From positions 1,976,660-2,040,659 of the forward strand of contig NZ_LT745763.1 in NCBI RefSeq assembly GCF_900166595.1: 64,000 nucleotides of DNA, written 5' to 3'. The notes beneath the pieces were generated by a model. That model was not told the DNA's origin and did no database searches. It saw only the letters and a program-made list of their open reading frames with translations. The DNA is from Virgibacillus dokdonensis. GTDB taxonomy: Bacteria > Bacillota > Bacilli > Bacillales > Amphibacillaceae. Position numbers and translations under genes: made by a program. Within the stretch, counting starts at the first letter, position 1; each line of letters begins with the position of its first letter. This document shows, piece by piece, positions 54,692 through 63,898 of this stretch.

Positions 54692-55828
54692 ATGAATGAA
54701 GAAGCAAACAATGAACAAATCAATGTAGCTGTAGGAGATACAGTAACCGGAACAGCAGTAAAAGTGGAAGATAAACAAGTACTCGTTGATTTCGGATACA
54801 AAACGGAAGGGATTTTACCAATCGGTGAACTTTCCAATCTTCATATTGAAGCTGCTAGTGACGTTGTAAGTGAAGGAGACACATTGACATTAAAAGTAAA
54901 GAAAGTCGAAGAAGATGATGTTATCTTATCCAAAAAAGCTGTAGATGCTGAGAAAGCTTGGAAGGATCTTCAAGAGAAGTTTGAAAGTGGAGAAGTTTTT
55001 GAGACGCAAGTAAAAGAAGTTGTCAATGGCGGTTTAGTTGTTGACGTCGGACTACGTGGGTTTATCCCAGCTTCTTTAGTAGAGACATATTATGTTGAAG
55101 ACTTTAATAATTATAAGGATAAAACACTTACAGTTAAAGTAGTTGATCTTGTTCGTGATCAAAATAGAGTTATTCTATCTCATAAAGCTGTTGAAGAAGA
55201 AAAATTACAAGAAAAGAAACAGTCATTGCTTAAATCATTAGAACCAGGACAAGTTATCCAAGGCACCGTACAACGTATTACTGACTTTGGGGTCTTTGTG
55301 GATATTGGTGGAGTAGACGGTTTAGTTCATATTTCACAATTAGCTCATGAGCATGTGAAACATCCCTCTGATGTTGTACAAGAAGGTGACAGCATAGAAG
55401 TAGAAGTTTTGTCTGTAGATCCAGATAGTGAGAGAATCTCTCTATCGAGAAAAAATGCCTTACCTGGTCCTTGGTCTGGAATTGGGACACGTATTTCTCA
55501 AGGAGATGTGTTAGATGGAACAGTAAAACGTTTAGTAAACTTTGGTGCTTTTGTCGAAATTGAGCCAGGAGTAGAAGGTTTAGTTCATATTTCACAAATC
55601 GCCACACGTCATATTGGTACACCACAGGAAGTTCTTGAACCTGGACAACCGGTGAAAGTAAAAGTACTTGATGTTAATGAAAAAGAAGAACGCATCTCTT
55701 TAAGTATTAGAGAATTAGAACAAGAACAAGAAGAAAAAGAATATAGTCAATATGAAAAAGACGATGACCAATCTGGTTTTCATATAAGCGATTTTATTGG
55801 TGATAAATTAGATAAATATAAACAATAA
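54692..55828 (+). CDS. ypfD: 30S ribosomal protein S1 homologue (YpfD)
   Basis: 378-aa protein with four S1 RNA-binding domains (about 8-75, 92-158, 180-248, 265-335), each ending in the VHISQ or equivalent beta motif. It is shorter than the six-domain E. coli S1, as is usual in Firmicutes. The ATG at 54692 is preferred to 54686 because AGGAGGG is only 2 nt from the latter. The tail is acidic and glutamine rich. A terminator follows at 35 bp. Confidence 0.94.
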   Translation: MNEEANNEQINVAVGDTVTGTAVKVEDKQVLVDFGYKTEGILPIGELSNLHIEAASDVVSEGDTLTLKVKKVEEDDVILSKKAVDAEKAWKDLQEKFESGEVFETQVKEVVNGGLVVDVGLRGFIPASLVETYYVEDFNNYKDKTLTVKVVDLVRDQNRVILSHKAVEEEKLQEKKQSLLKSLEPGQVIQGTVQRITDFGVFVDIGGVDGLVHISQLAHEHVKHPSDVVQEGDSIEVEVLSVDPDSERISLSRKNALPGPWSGIGTRISQGDVLDGTVKRLVNFGAFVEIEPGVEGLVHISQIATRHIGTPQEVLEPGQPVKVKVLDVNEKEERISLSIRELEQEQEEKEYSQYEKDDDQSGFHISDFIGDKLDKYKQ

Positions 55829-56212
55829 ATAACAAATGTCTGTAGTAACATATAAACTAGTTAAAAAGACGCTTTCTATCTATGGAAGCGTCTTTTTAAT
55901 GAGATTACTTAAATTGGTCAATATGTCATTACGCCTGCTTAGAATAAATTTTAACTTCCAATTACTGCAAAAAAAGTTTTCCTCCAAATAAAGTACTCAC
56001 CTAAAAATCTACGCGCTTTGCCGACCGTTTTTATAGTCCTCATTAGTTTTTTTCTCTGTACTGTTTATATAGTAAAACAATAAATTTGTGACATACTAAC
56101 CATGTATATCGTTTTAATATTGATCGATTCGGATTTTAGAGATCACTCTCATGGGATGAAAATATAGAGAACTTAATCGCTTATATACGGGAAAACTACT
56201 GGAGGAAAGCTA
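55829..56212. other. Intergenic region ypfD-YIEGIA gene
   Basis: About 385 bp; contains the ypfD terminator and nothing else recognised. The last 50 bp must hold the promoter of the YIEGIA gene. Confidence 0.4.
55863..55897 (+). terminator. Intrinsic terminator of ypfD
   Basis: Perfect arms AAAAAGACGCTT and AAGCGTCTTTTT, 11-nt loop. Confidence 0.9.
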
Positions 56213-57097
56213 ATGAATGAGTATACGATGCCAATTTTATTTGGAGTAATCATTGGAACTTTAGCACGTATTTTAATGTTAAGAACCGATTATAGGCAAT
56301 ATCCTACTTATTTACATGGAAAAGTGATTCACGTGTCTTTAGGTTTTATTGCTGCCTCACTAGGCTCTGTTGCCATTCCAGCCATTATGGAGTTAGAATT
56401 TACGGCGGTTACATTTTTGACTGTTGCTGCAACGCAATTTAGGGAAGTAAGAAATATGGAAAGAAACACACTAACGGAAGTTGATAGTTTTGAATTAGTA
56501 CCAAGGGGAAAGACTTATATTGAGGGTATCGCTATTTCGTTTGAAAGTAGGAATTACTTAGTTATTTTTACTTCCTTTATAACTACATTAACATTTATTA
56601 TATTTAATGTTTATGTAGCATTATTTGCAGCGATATGCTCTGTTACTGTTTCAATGATTTTAATGAGCGGTAAAACAATGAAAAATATTGTACAAATAGA
56701 TCATCACCCACTCCATTTCAAGGGTGCTGGTTTATATGTGGACAATATTTATATTATGAATATTGGTTTACCTGAAAGACAGGAAGAAATTTTAAAATAC
56801 GGTTTAGGCTTTGTTCTCACCCCTAATAATATTAATACCATAACTACAATTGCGAATTTGGGACAACGACAAGCCATCTTGCACGACGTTTCCGTAACTT
56901 TAGGCGTATTTAGAGATTCAGGAACTCCAGCACTGACTCCGTTAATTAAGCGGGATTTAGATGATGGACGAATTGGAATATTTATACTACCACAAATAAG
57001 AGATGTTAAAAAAGCAAAAAAAGTTATTGGATCTGTCCCCATACTGGAAAGCGCCATACGCATGCCATCTGAATCCGCTTTTACAAGAAAAACTTGA
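56213..57097 (+). CDS. YIEGIA family membrane protein
   Basis: 294-aa protein named for the conserved motif YIEGIA, here at 102-107. Hydrophobic segments near 5-22, 42-58, 62-76, 117-133 and 135-150 suggest a membrane-embedded N-terminal half. A C-terminal soluble part has short alternating beta/alpha segments. Function is unknown. It occurs in spore-forming Bacillaceae, nearly always beside the small capping-subunit gene that follows 92 bp downstream. TGGAGG precedes the ATG. Confidence 0.88.
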   Translation: MNEYTMPILFGVIIGTLARILMLRTDYRQYPTYLHGKVIHVSLGFIAASLGSVAIPAIMELEFTAVTFLTVAATQFREVRNMERNTLTEVDSFELVPRGKTYIEGIAISFESRNYLVIFTSFITTLTFIIFNVYVALFAAICSVTVSMILMSGKTMKNIVQIDHHPLHFKGAGLYVDNIYIMNIGLPERQEEILKYGLGFVLTPNNINTITTIANLGQRQAILHDVSVTLGVFRDSGTPALTPLIKRDLDDGRIGIFILPQIRDVKKAKKVIGSVPILESAIRMPSESAFTRKT

Positions 57098-57189
57098 CAC
57101 TTATCGCCCAACTCTTTATGGCGAAAGAACGCTACCGTTATTGCTTATACTATTAACTCCAAAAAGTACATCGAAAGGGAGACGAATAA

Positions 57190-57375
57190 ATGGAAATAGA
57201 AAAGGCTATATTAGCTGTCATTACAACAAATTCTTCCATTGTTGAAGGTGGCGCACCAATTTTCATCTGTGAAACTCGAAAAGAAGCAGAGGATATATCT
57301 GCTAATTTAGAAGCAATTACGGACGGGATTGCTCATGAATTAAGTGAAGAGTTATTTATTATCGTAAAACATTGA
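57190..57375 (+). CDS. Small capping-complex subunit for YIEGIA
   Basis: 61-aa soluble protein (MEIEKAILAVITTNS..., ending ELFIIVKH), the small partner usually annotated as the capping complex subunit for YIEGIA. GGGAG lies 9 nt before the ATG. The pairing with the upstream gene is conserved in the family; what the complex does is not known to me. Confidence 0.85.
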   Translation: MEIEKAILAVITTNSSIVEGGAPIFICETRKEAEDISANLEAITDGIAHELSEELFIIVKH

Positions 57376-57789
57376 TAGGCTATTATTATAATTGTGCGTA
57401 TGCTTTACTTTTGCTATGATAGAGATTGTTCAAACTAGTTGGCAAAAAGATACAACCGATTTGTAGGGCAAGGACTTAGAGTAAGAAACTTATTACATAA
57501 ACGTTGGTTTATGAATTAGTCTTACATAGAAGGTGCTGTAACAGTCCTATTTCGAAAAATGAAGAATTGTTCTACAACAATTTAAAGTAAGGGATGAAAA
57601 TACCTCAACCTTATATGTACAAAGACCTTTAAATTTCACCTTGGTTATGGAAAATTTGCAGGAAATAAGAAAAGGCGACTATTGAATGAAGTTTTACTAT
57701 AACTACAAATCAACCGTTTGCCAAAAAGTTAAAACAAACATAAAAAATTAAAAACGCAAAAAAGATGTGAAAGAAAGGGTGTTCCTTTC
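57376..57789. other. Intergenic region YIEGIA partner-der
   Basis: About 415 bp. No coding frame, terminator or recognised RNA was found; the region is AT-rich. The der promoter is not obvious. Confidence 0.35.
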
Positions 57790-59100
57790 ATGAGGAAAGC
57801 AACAGTAGCAATAGTAGGAAGACCAAATGTTGGAAAATCAACTATTTTTAATAGATTAGTTGGCGAGCGCATATCCATTGTTGAAGATATTCCTGGGGTG
57901 ACAAGGGATAGGATTTATGCTGAAGCGGAATGGCTTACTACCCGTTTTAATCTTATTGATACAGGAGGGATTGAAGTTGGAGACGAGCCACTTTTAGTGA
58001 AAATGCGCCAGCAGGCTGAAGTAGCAATTGATGAAGCAGATGTCATTATTTTTTTAGTAAATGGCAGAGAAGGTATTACCGCTGCAGATGAAGAAGTTGC
58101 AAAATTGCTATATAAATCAAACAAGCCTGTTGTTTTAGGGGTTAATAAAGTCGATAATCCAGAAATGAGAGAAACAATTTATGAATACTATGCACTAGGG
58201 TTTGGTGAACCATTTCCAATCTCAGGGTCCCACGGATTAGGGTTAGGAGATTTATTGGATGAAGTGGTAAGCCATTTCCCCGAATTGGATATGAGTGAAA
58301 AAGATGAAGATACAATTTATTTCAGTGTTATCGGACGTCCAAATGTTGGTAAATCTTCATTAGTGAACGCGCTACTCAATGAAGAGCGTGTAATCGTTAG
58401 TGATATTGAAGGAACAACAAGAGACGCCGTCGATACAAAACTGCATAGAGATAACCAAGATTATGTTATTATTGATACAGCTGGAATGAGAAAACGTGGG
58501 AAAGTCTATGAAACGACAGAAAAGTATAGCGTGTTACGCGCATTAAAAGCGATTGATCGCTCGGATGTTGTGTTAGTTTTAATTGATGCAGAAACAGGCA
58601 TACGTGAACAGGATAAACGCATTGCAGGTTATGCACATGAAGCTGGTAGGGCAGTAGTTATTGTAGTTAATAAATGGGATACGATTACAAGTAATGAAAA
58701 AGCAATGAAAGAATTTGAAGAACAAGTGCGAGCTCATTTTCAATATTTAGACTATGCGCCTATTGTATTTTTATCGGCTAAAACAAAAAAGCGCCTGCAT
58801 ACATTACTTCCTGCTATACAATTGGCCAGTGAAAATCATACGAAGCGAGTGCCAACAAATGTGTTAAATGATGTTGTTATGGATGCCCTTGCTATGAACC
58901 CGACACCAACTGTAAAAGGGAAAAGATTAAAGGTACTATATGCTACACAAGTGAATGTAAAACCTCCACGTTTTGTTATCTTTGTGAATGAACCAGAACT
59001 TGTTCATTTTTCTTTTGCCAGGTTTGTAGAAAATAGAATTAGAGAAGCTTTTGGCTTTGTAGGTACACCTATTAAAATAATTGCGAGAAAAAGACAATAA
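57790..59100 (+). CDS. der: Ribosome biogenesis GTPase Der (EngA)
   Basis: Tandem-GTPase needed for 50S subunit assembly. 436 aa. Domain 1 has GRPNVGKS (10-17), DTGG and NKVD; domain 2 has GRPNVGKS (182-189), DTAGM and NKWD; a C-terminal KH-like domain follows (about 355-436). AAAGGGTG lies before the ATG. gpsA begins 13 bp later. Gene order der-gpsA-(yphE, yphF)-spoIVA matches B. subtilis. Confidence 0.97.
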   Translation: MRKATVAIVGRPNVGKSTIFNRLVGERISIVEDIPGVTRDRIYAEAEWLTTRFNLIDTGGIEVGDEPLLVKMRQQAEVAIDEADVIIFLVNGREGITAADEEVAKLLYKSNKPVVLGVNKVDNPEMRETIYEYYALGFGEPFPISGSHGLGLGDLLDEVVSHFPELDMSEKDEDTIYFSVIGRPNVGKSSLVNALLNEERVIVSDIEGTTRDAVDTKLHRDNQDYVIIDTAGMRKRGKVYETTEKYSVLRALKAIDRSDVVLVLIDAETGIREQDKRIAGYAHEAGRAVVIVVNKWDTITSNEKAMKEFEEQVRAHFQYLDYAPIVFLSAKTKKRLHTLLPAIQLASENHTKRVPTNVLNDVVMDALAMNPTPTVKGKRLKVLYATQVNVKPPRFVIFVNEPELVHFSFARFVENRIREAFGFVGTPIKIIARKRQ

Positions 59101-59113
59101 AGGAGAAGATAAG

Positions 59114-60151
59114 ATGGCAAGAGTAGCTGTATTAGGAGCTGGAAGTTGGGGAACAGCTTTAAGTATCGTACTAGCTGATAATGGACATGATGTGCGCCTA
59201 TGGACACATCGACCTGAGCAAGCAAAAAAAATAAATAAAACAAAAAGAAATGAGCAATATTTAGATACAGACATACCAGCATCTGTTATCGCTTATTCTG
59301 ATTTGAAGCAAGCAATTCAAGATGCAGTTGCGATTGTTTTTGTAGTACCTACAAAGGCAATCCGTGAGGTCGCAAAGCAGTTAGATCATCTAGTGGAACC
59401 AGATACAACAATTATCCATGCTTCAAAAGGGATTGAACCTGTTACTTTAAAACGTGTTTCACAGATGATTAGTGAAGAATTATCTAAGTTTACGGAAGAA
59501 GAAATAGTTGTTCTTTCCGGCCCAAGTCATGCAGAAGAAGTGGCTCTGCGACAACCAACAACGGTAACTGTTTCTTCCATTGAACCAAAACATGCAAAAA
59601 TTGCACAAGATTTGTTTATAAATGAATCATTTCGCGTTTATACTAGCCCGGATGTATTAGGAATTGAGTTCGGCGGCGCTCTAAAGAATATTATCGCCTT
59701 AGGGGCGGGAATTTCTGATGGTCTAGGTTATGGTGATAATGCAAAAGCAGCTTTGATGACAAGAGGACTTGCTGAAATAGCTAGATTAGGCACATCATTA
59801 GGAGCCAACCCTTTAAGCTTTCTCGGTTTACCAGGAGTTGGCGATTTAATTGTTACTTGCACAAGTGCGCATAGCAGAAACTGGCGTGCTGGAAACTTAT
59901 TAGGAAAAGGGCATAAATTAGACGATGTTCTTGAGCAAATGGGGATGGTGGTCGAAGGTGTAAGGACTGTTCAGGCAGCTTATCAATTTGCAAAAGAACA
60001 GCAGGTTGAAATGCCAATAACAGAAGGTATTTTTCAATTGTTATTTGAAGATAAATCACCAAAAGATGTTGTTGGCCAATTGATGAATCGAAACAAACGA
60101 CAAGAAATGGACGACCTCGCCCAATTATTGATGGAAAGGTATTCGCAATAA
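59114..60151 (+). CDS. gpsA: Glycerol-3-phosphate dehydrogenase [NAD(P)+]
   Basis: Makes sn-glycerol 3-phosphate from DHAP for phospholipid synthesis. 345 aa. The cofactor loop is GAGSWG (8-13); SGPSHAEEV, the catalytic Lys in FGGALKNIIALGAGI and LPGVGDLIVTCTSAHSRN are intact. The ATG at 59114 has AAGGAG upstream; the frame open from 59081 runs back into der. Likely co-transcribed with der. Confidence 0.96.
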   Translation: MARVAVLGAGSWGTALSIVLADNGHDVRLWTHRPEQAKKINKTKRNEQYLDTDIPASVIAYSDLKQAIQDAVAIVFVVPTKAIREVAKQLDHLVEPDTTIIHASKGIEPVTLKRVSQMISEELSKFTEEEIVVLSGPSHAEEVALRQPTTVTVSSIEPKHAKIAQDLFINESFRVYTSPDVLGIEFGGALKNIIALGAGISDGLGYGDNAKAALMTRGLAEIARLGTSLGANPLSFLGLPGVGDLIVTCTSAHSRNWRAGNLLGKGHKLDDVLEQMGMVVEGVRTVQAAYQFAKEQQVEMPITEGIFQLLFEDKSPKDVVGQLMNRNKRQEMDDLAQLLMERYSQ

Positions 60152-60212
60152 CATGAAAAGCCCTACCTGCATATACTGTGGTTGAGTTTACTAAGAGCAG
60201 GGAGGCGAGTTC

Positions 60213-60473
60213 GTGAATAATTTTCAAAAAGGACTTTTTGACAAAATTCAACAAAAATCAAGCATTAATCCAGATGATGTTTACAAAGTGGCTGATTCTG
60301 TGAAACATGCAGACTTTTCGGATGAAAGAACCGTACGTAAGCTTGTTCGCCAATTAAGCAAACTAGCGAATAAACCTATCTCCAAAGAAAAAGAAGACAA
60401 AATTGTTCAGTCTATTGTAAAAAATGATATGCCCATGGATATGAATTCACTAAATAAAATGTTTAAAAAATAA
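60213..60473 (+). CDS. SpoVIF-family (stage VI sporulation protein F) protein
   Basis: 86-aa small soluble protein: FQKGLFDKIQQKSSINPDDVYKVADSVKHADFSDE..., with the conserved VRQLSKLANKPISKEKEDKIVQSIV block (about 49-73). This matches the SpoVIF family (YjcC in B. subtilis), involved in spore coat assembly. GGGAGG lies before the GTG start at 60213. It follows gpsA by 61 bp. Confidence 0.85.
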   Translation: MNNFQKGLFDKIQQKSSINPDDVYKVADSVKHADFSDERTVRKLVRQLSKLANKPISKEKEDKIVQSIVKNDMPMDMNSLNKMFKK

Positions 60474-60575
60474 ACGTTCTTGGGCAAGTGAGGATACAAT
60501 CCTCCTCATTTACGCATAGAATAAATCGCACAAGCATTCATGGATAGAGTTGCTGTGGATAATTATTTAGTCATA

Positions 60576-60612
60576 CCGGGATGGAGAAAGCCCCCTTCAT
60601 TCCGGATTTTAT
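60576..60612 (+). terminator. Intrinsic terminator after the SpoVIF-type gene
   Basis: Arms CCGGGATG and CATTCCGG (one mismatch) followed by ATTTTATT. Confidence 0.65.
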
Positions 60613-60704
60613 TATGGTTTTATAAGTCTTTTATCACGTATGTCAGGGGTTTATGTTATAATACTTGTTGCAATGAAGATTTGTATTCAAGGGGTGGATA
60701 AATC

Positions 60705-60902
60705 GTGTCACAAGCAATGCTGAAAATGTATATATCATTTGCGGGTATGGCTCTTTTGCTCGTTGCAATCGGCCTTATTTTATTGGCAAGGTATAAACTT
60801 AAAGGGTGGTTAGCGGGAGTAGTGTCGTTACTCGCATACGTATCATTAATTTTTGGAAGTCTTATTATCTTTTATATTGTATTTAGCGGCCCATCGGCTT
60901 AG
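60705..60902 (+). CDS. yphE: DUF2768 small membrane protein, YphE-like
   Basis: 65-aa protein with two membrane segments (about 8-29 and 36-60) joined by a short basic loop (ARYKLKGW). It matches the DUF2768/YphE family in length and position between gpsA and yphF. The GTG at 60705 has GGGGTGG upstream. Function unknown; relatives are sporulation-linked by context. Confidence 0.85.
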   Translation: MSQAMLKMYISFAGMALLLVAIGLILLARYKLKGWLAGVVSLLAYVSLIFGSLIIFYIVFSGPSA

Positions 60903-60919
60903 TATAAGGGGGGTTGATC

Positions 60920-61648
60920 ATGTATACTACATATGGAAAAATAGCCATTTTTATATTATTTACTATCCTGTTAAGCGGCTGCTTATATCCCGATAATGAA
61001 TTATCAAAAAATCAGGTTCCCAATGAAGATCAATTAGAAGCAGTCCAATCTGCAGTAGAACAATATCGAGAACAAGAGGGCGGTCTTGTGCCAATTCGAA
61101 CAAAAGACAACGAAACACCTATTTTTCAAAAATATTTGGTCGATTTTCCTAAATTAAAGGAAGCCAATGTATTAACGGAAATTCCTGCTAATGCTTTTGA
61201 AAATGGTGGTGTTTACCAATATGCTTTAATCACACCAGAAAAAAAACCACGGGTAAAACTAATTGATTTACGCATATCTGAAGCAATACGTAGTGTAAAT
61301 ATAAAATTGGATATATATCGAGATGAACATATGTATCCACCATTTAAAGAAGAAATAGCAGATGGGATTTATACGATTGATTATGAAAAACTTGGTTTGG
61401 AAAACCCGCCTACTGTTGTAAGTCCATATTCTAAAGAAAACTTACCAATTGTGATGAATACGGAAGGCGAACTCTATGTAGACTACCGAATTGATTTGAA
61501 TCAAGCATTGAAAACGGAAAAACATAAGTACGAAAATGGGGATGATATTCGCTATCTGTTAGCTAATAGTACTCCTTTTGTTCCAGCGTACTCTCTCCCT
61601 TATACTATAAAGAATGGGGAACCTGTATTTTTACAAGAAAATAAATAA
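60920..61648 (+). CDS. yphF: YphF-like lipoprotein
   Basis: 242-aa predicted lipoprotein: signal peptide with lipobox LLSGC (Cys at about 21), then a soluble domain with GGLVPIRTKDNETPIFQKYLVDFPKL and the C-terminal RYLLANSTPFVPAYSLPY block typical of YphF. AAGGGGGG lies 7 nt before ATG 60920. It follows yphE by 17 bp and is likely in the same unit. The function is not known. Confidence 0.88.
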   Translation: MYTTYGKIAIFILFTILLSGCLYPDNELSKNQVPNEDQLEAVQSAVEQYREQEGGLVPIRTKDNETPIFQKYLVDFPKLKEANVLTEIPANAFENGGVYQYALITPEKKPRVKLIDLRISEAIRSVNIKLDIYRDEHMYPPFKEEIADGIYTIDYEKLGLENPPTVVSPYSKENLPIVMNTEGELYVDYRIDLNQALKTEKHKYENGDDIRYLLANSTPFVPAYSLPYTIKNGEPVFLQENK

Positions 61649-61952
61649 AAAGTATCATATTCGAACCCTTGAAACAATATATTGTTTCAAGGGTTTTTGA
61701 TCGTAGCCACTTTAATAAAAAATTGCTATTACAGAATAGTTGCATAACGTGAAACATACAGTTCATAAGATTATTACTATTTGAAGAACATATGACATCA
61801 CGCCGTTCCATCGCTAGAATGCGATGGCCAAGTTTTTCTAAACTTTTACACATGAATAAGGCATATTTTGATAGGACAACATCATAGACTTGTAATGTCA
61901 ATTATTCATAGTTTGTGCGTAAAAATGAAATCGGAGATCGGGAGGGGATCTT
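61649..61952. other. Intergenic region yphF-spoIVA
   Basis: About 300 bp with the yphF terminator. A sigma-E promoter for spoIVA is expected near 61890-61915 but no sequence there fits well enough to call. Confidence 0.4.
61664..61700 (+). terminator. Intrinsic terminator of yphF: 32-bp perfect palindrome
   Basis: Arms AACCCTTGAAACAATA and TATTGTTTCAAGGGTT abut with no intervening base, then TTTT. An unusually long and perfect stem. Confidence 0.9.
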
Positions 61953-63431
61953 TTGGAAAGAGTAGATATTTTTAATGATATTTCTAAACGGACAAATGGA
62001 GATATTTACTTAGGTATCGTAGGAGCGGTTCGTACAGGAAAATCAACATTTATTAAAAAATTCATGGAACAAGTTGTACTGCCGAACATGGAGGAGGAAA
62101 GCGAGAGAGCTCGTGCACTTGATGAATTGCCTCAAAGTGCTGCCGGAAAAACAATTATGACTACAGAGCCTAAATTTGTACCTAATCAAGCGGTTTCCGT
62201 TCATGTCGATGAAGGTTTAGACGTAAACATTCGTCTAGTGGATTGCGTTGGGTACGCCGTTGAGGGAGCAAAAGGGTTTGAAGACGAAAATGGACCAAGA
62301 ATGATTCACACCCCTTGGTACGAAGAAGCAATACCTTTTCACGATGCAGCAGAAATTGGAACAAGAAAAGTAATTCAAGAGCATTCAACAATTGGGGTTA
62401 TTGTAACTGCTGATGGTTCGTTTGGAGAAATTAATCGACATGAATATGTGGATGCCGAAGCGAGGGTTGTTGATGAATTAAAAGAAGTAGGAAAGCCTTT
62501 TATCATGGTGCTTAATTCCCAGCGACCTAGCAGTCAAGAAACAGAGTTGTTACGCCAAGATTTAGTCGATAAATATGATATACCTGTTATAGCCATGAGT
62601 ATTGAATCTATGACAGAACATGATGTTACCAATGTTTTGCGTGAGGCATTATACGAATTTCCAGTTTTAGAAGTTAATGTGAATTTACCAAGCTGGGTAA
62701 TGGTGCTAAAAGAAAATCACTGGTTAAGAAGAGAATATCAAGAAGCCATTCAAGAGACTGTAAAAAACATTAAACGCTTGCGTGATGTGGATCAAATTGT
62801 TGGTGAATTTGCGGTTTATGAACATATTGAACAAGCAAAATTAGCCGATATGGAAATGGGGGAAGGGATAGCGGAAATTGACCTCCATGCACCTGACTAT
62901 TTATATGACGAAATATTAAAAGAAATTGTAGGTGAAGAAATTAGAGGCAAAGATCATTTATTACAGCTCATGCAAGATTTTGCTCATGCGAAAAGAGAAT
63001 ATGATCAAGTATCTGGCGCGTTACAAATGGTCAAGCAAACAGGCTATGGAATTGCAGCTCCGGCTTTAGAGGATATGATTTTGGATGAGCCTGAAATTAT
63101 TCGTCAAGGCTCTCGGTTCGGTGTTCGCTTAAAAGCTGTCGCTCCTTCCATTCACATGATCAAAGTGGAAGTTGAATCCGAATTTTCACCAATTATAGGA
63201 ACGGAAAAGCAGAGTGAAGAGCTAGTGCGTTATTTAATGCAAGACTTTGAAGAGGATCCACTATCCATATGGGAGTCAGATATCTTTGGACGTTCCCTAA
63301 GCTCAATAGTAAGAGAAGGTATACAAGCAAAAATTGCACTTATGCCTGAAAACGCACGTTACAAATTAAAGGATACACTAGAACGAATCATAAACGAAGG
63401 TTCCGGTGGTCTAATAGCTATTATATTATAG
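61953..63431 (+). CDS. spoIVA: Stage IV sporulation protein A (spore coat ATPase)
   Basis: Coat morphogenetic ATPase that polymerises on the forespore surface as the basement layer. 492 aa, full length. The Walker A is GAVRTGKST (24-32), with VDCVGY as the Walker B region and a conserved central and C-terminal domain ending in INEGSGGLIAIIL. The start is TTG 61953 with GGGAGGGG upstream, giving MERVDIF as in homologues. A terminator starts at the stop codon. Confidence 0.97.
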   Translation: MERVDIFNDISKRTNGDIYLGIVGAVRTGKSTFIKKFMEQVVLPNMEEESERARALDELPQSAAGKTIMTTEPKFVPNQAVSVHVDEGLDVNIRLVDCVGYAVEGAKGFEDENGPRMIHTPWYEEAIPFHDAAEIGTRKVIQEHSTIGVIVTADGSFGEINRHEYVDAEARVVDELKEVGKPFIMVLNSQRPSSQETELLRQDLVDKYDIPVIAMSIESMTEHDVTNVLREALYEFPVLEVNVNLPSWVMVLKENHWLRREYQEAIQETVKNIKRLRDVDQIVGEFAVYEHIEQAKLADMEMGEGIAEIDLHAPDYLYDEILKEIVGEEIRGKDHLLQLMQDFAHAKREYDQVSGALQMVKQTGYGIAAPALEDMILDEPEIIRQGSRFGVRLKAVAPSIHMIKVEVESEFSPIIGTEKQSEELVRYLMQDFEEDPLSIWESDIFGRSLSSIVREGIQAKIALMPENARYKLKDTLERIINEGSGGLIAIIL

Positions 63432-63458
63432 CAGCTGTATGTAGCTGCTTTTATTTTT
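63430..63458 (+). terminator. Intrinsic terminator of spoIVA
   Basis: Arms AGCAGCT and AGCTGCT with a GTATGT loop, then TTTATTTTTG. Confidence 0.8.
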
Positions 63459-63576
63459 GAGGAATGATGGACAAGATATGTAAAACAACGTTCAATCATG
63501 ATTTTTGACAAAACGAACTAAAGTGACTTAAGCTTTGGCGTTATATCGCTAAAAAATTATTGATATATGTTTTTAT

Positions 63577-63607
63577 ATGCTCGTGTACGATTAGCGAGCA
63601 TTTTTGT
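63577..63607 (+). terminator. Second terminator-like hairpin after spoIVA
   Basis: Perfect arms ATGCTCG and CGAGCAT, 11-nt loop, then TTTTG. Confidence 0.65.
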
Positions 63608-63869
63608 GTTGAGAATCTCTTTAGTAAAAGAAAAAAAGCAACTAAGCTTCCATATTTTTTAGTTGTTTTTAGCCAACTATATAAATTAATTAAAAAACTT
63701 CATTGGAAACGGCAGGATATTTGCTCATTGTGTCGTATAACTTTAATATAGCCGAAGTATTGCTAAACATGATTCTAATAAGCTTTCTGCGCTAAATGTA
63801 AAATTGCACCATATAATCCATGAAAACTTATGAAAACCGAAGAAAATAATAAAAATTAGGTGGAAACTG

Positions 63870-63898
63870 TTGAATTTTGTTGCAAACTCGGTTAATAT
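63870..63898 (+). promoter_or_regulatory. Candidate sigma-A promoter reading out of the window
   Basis: TTGAAT (63870-63875), 17-nt spacer, TAATAT (63893-63898). A 9-bp hairpin (CATGTCACA/TGTGGCATG, 63903-63929) covers the expected start site and may be an operator or 5' stabiliser. Confidence 0.5.

Noticed and set aside
57376..57789. Degraded mobile element or small RNA in the 414-bp gap before der
   Set aside because: A few short words are shared with the 45100-45250 gap (for example TTGTTCTACA and TTATGGAAAA) but in a different order; no consistent structure.
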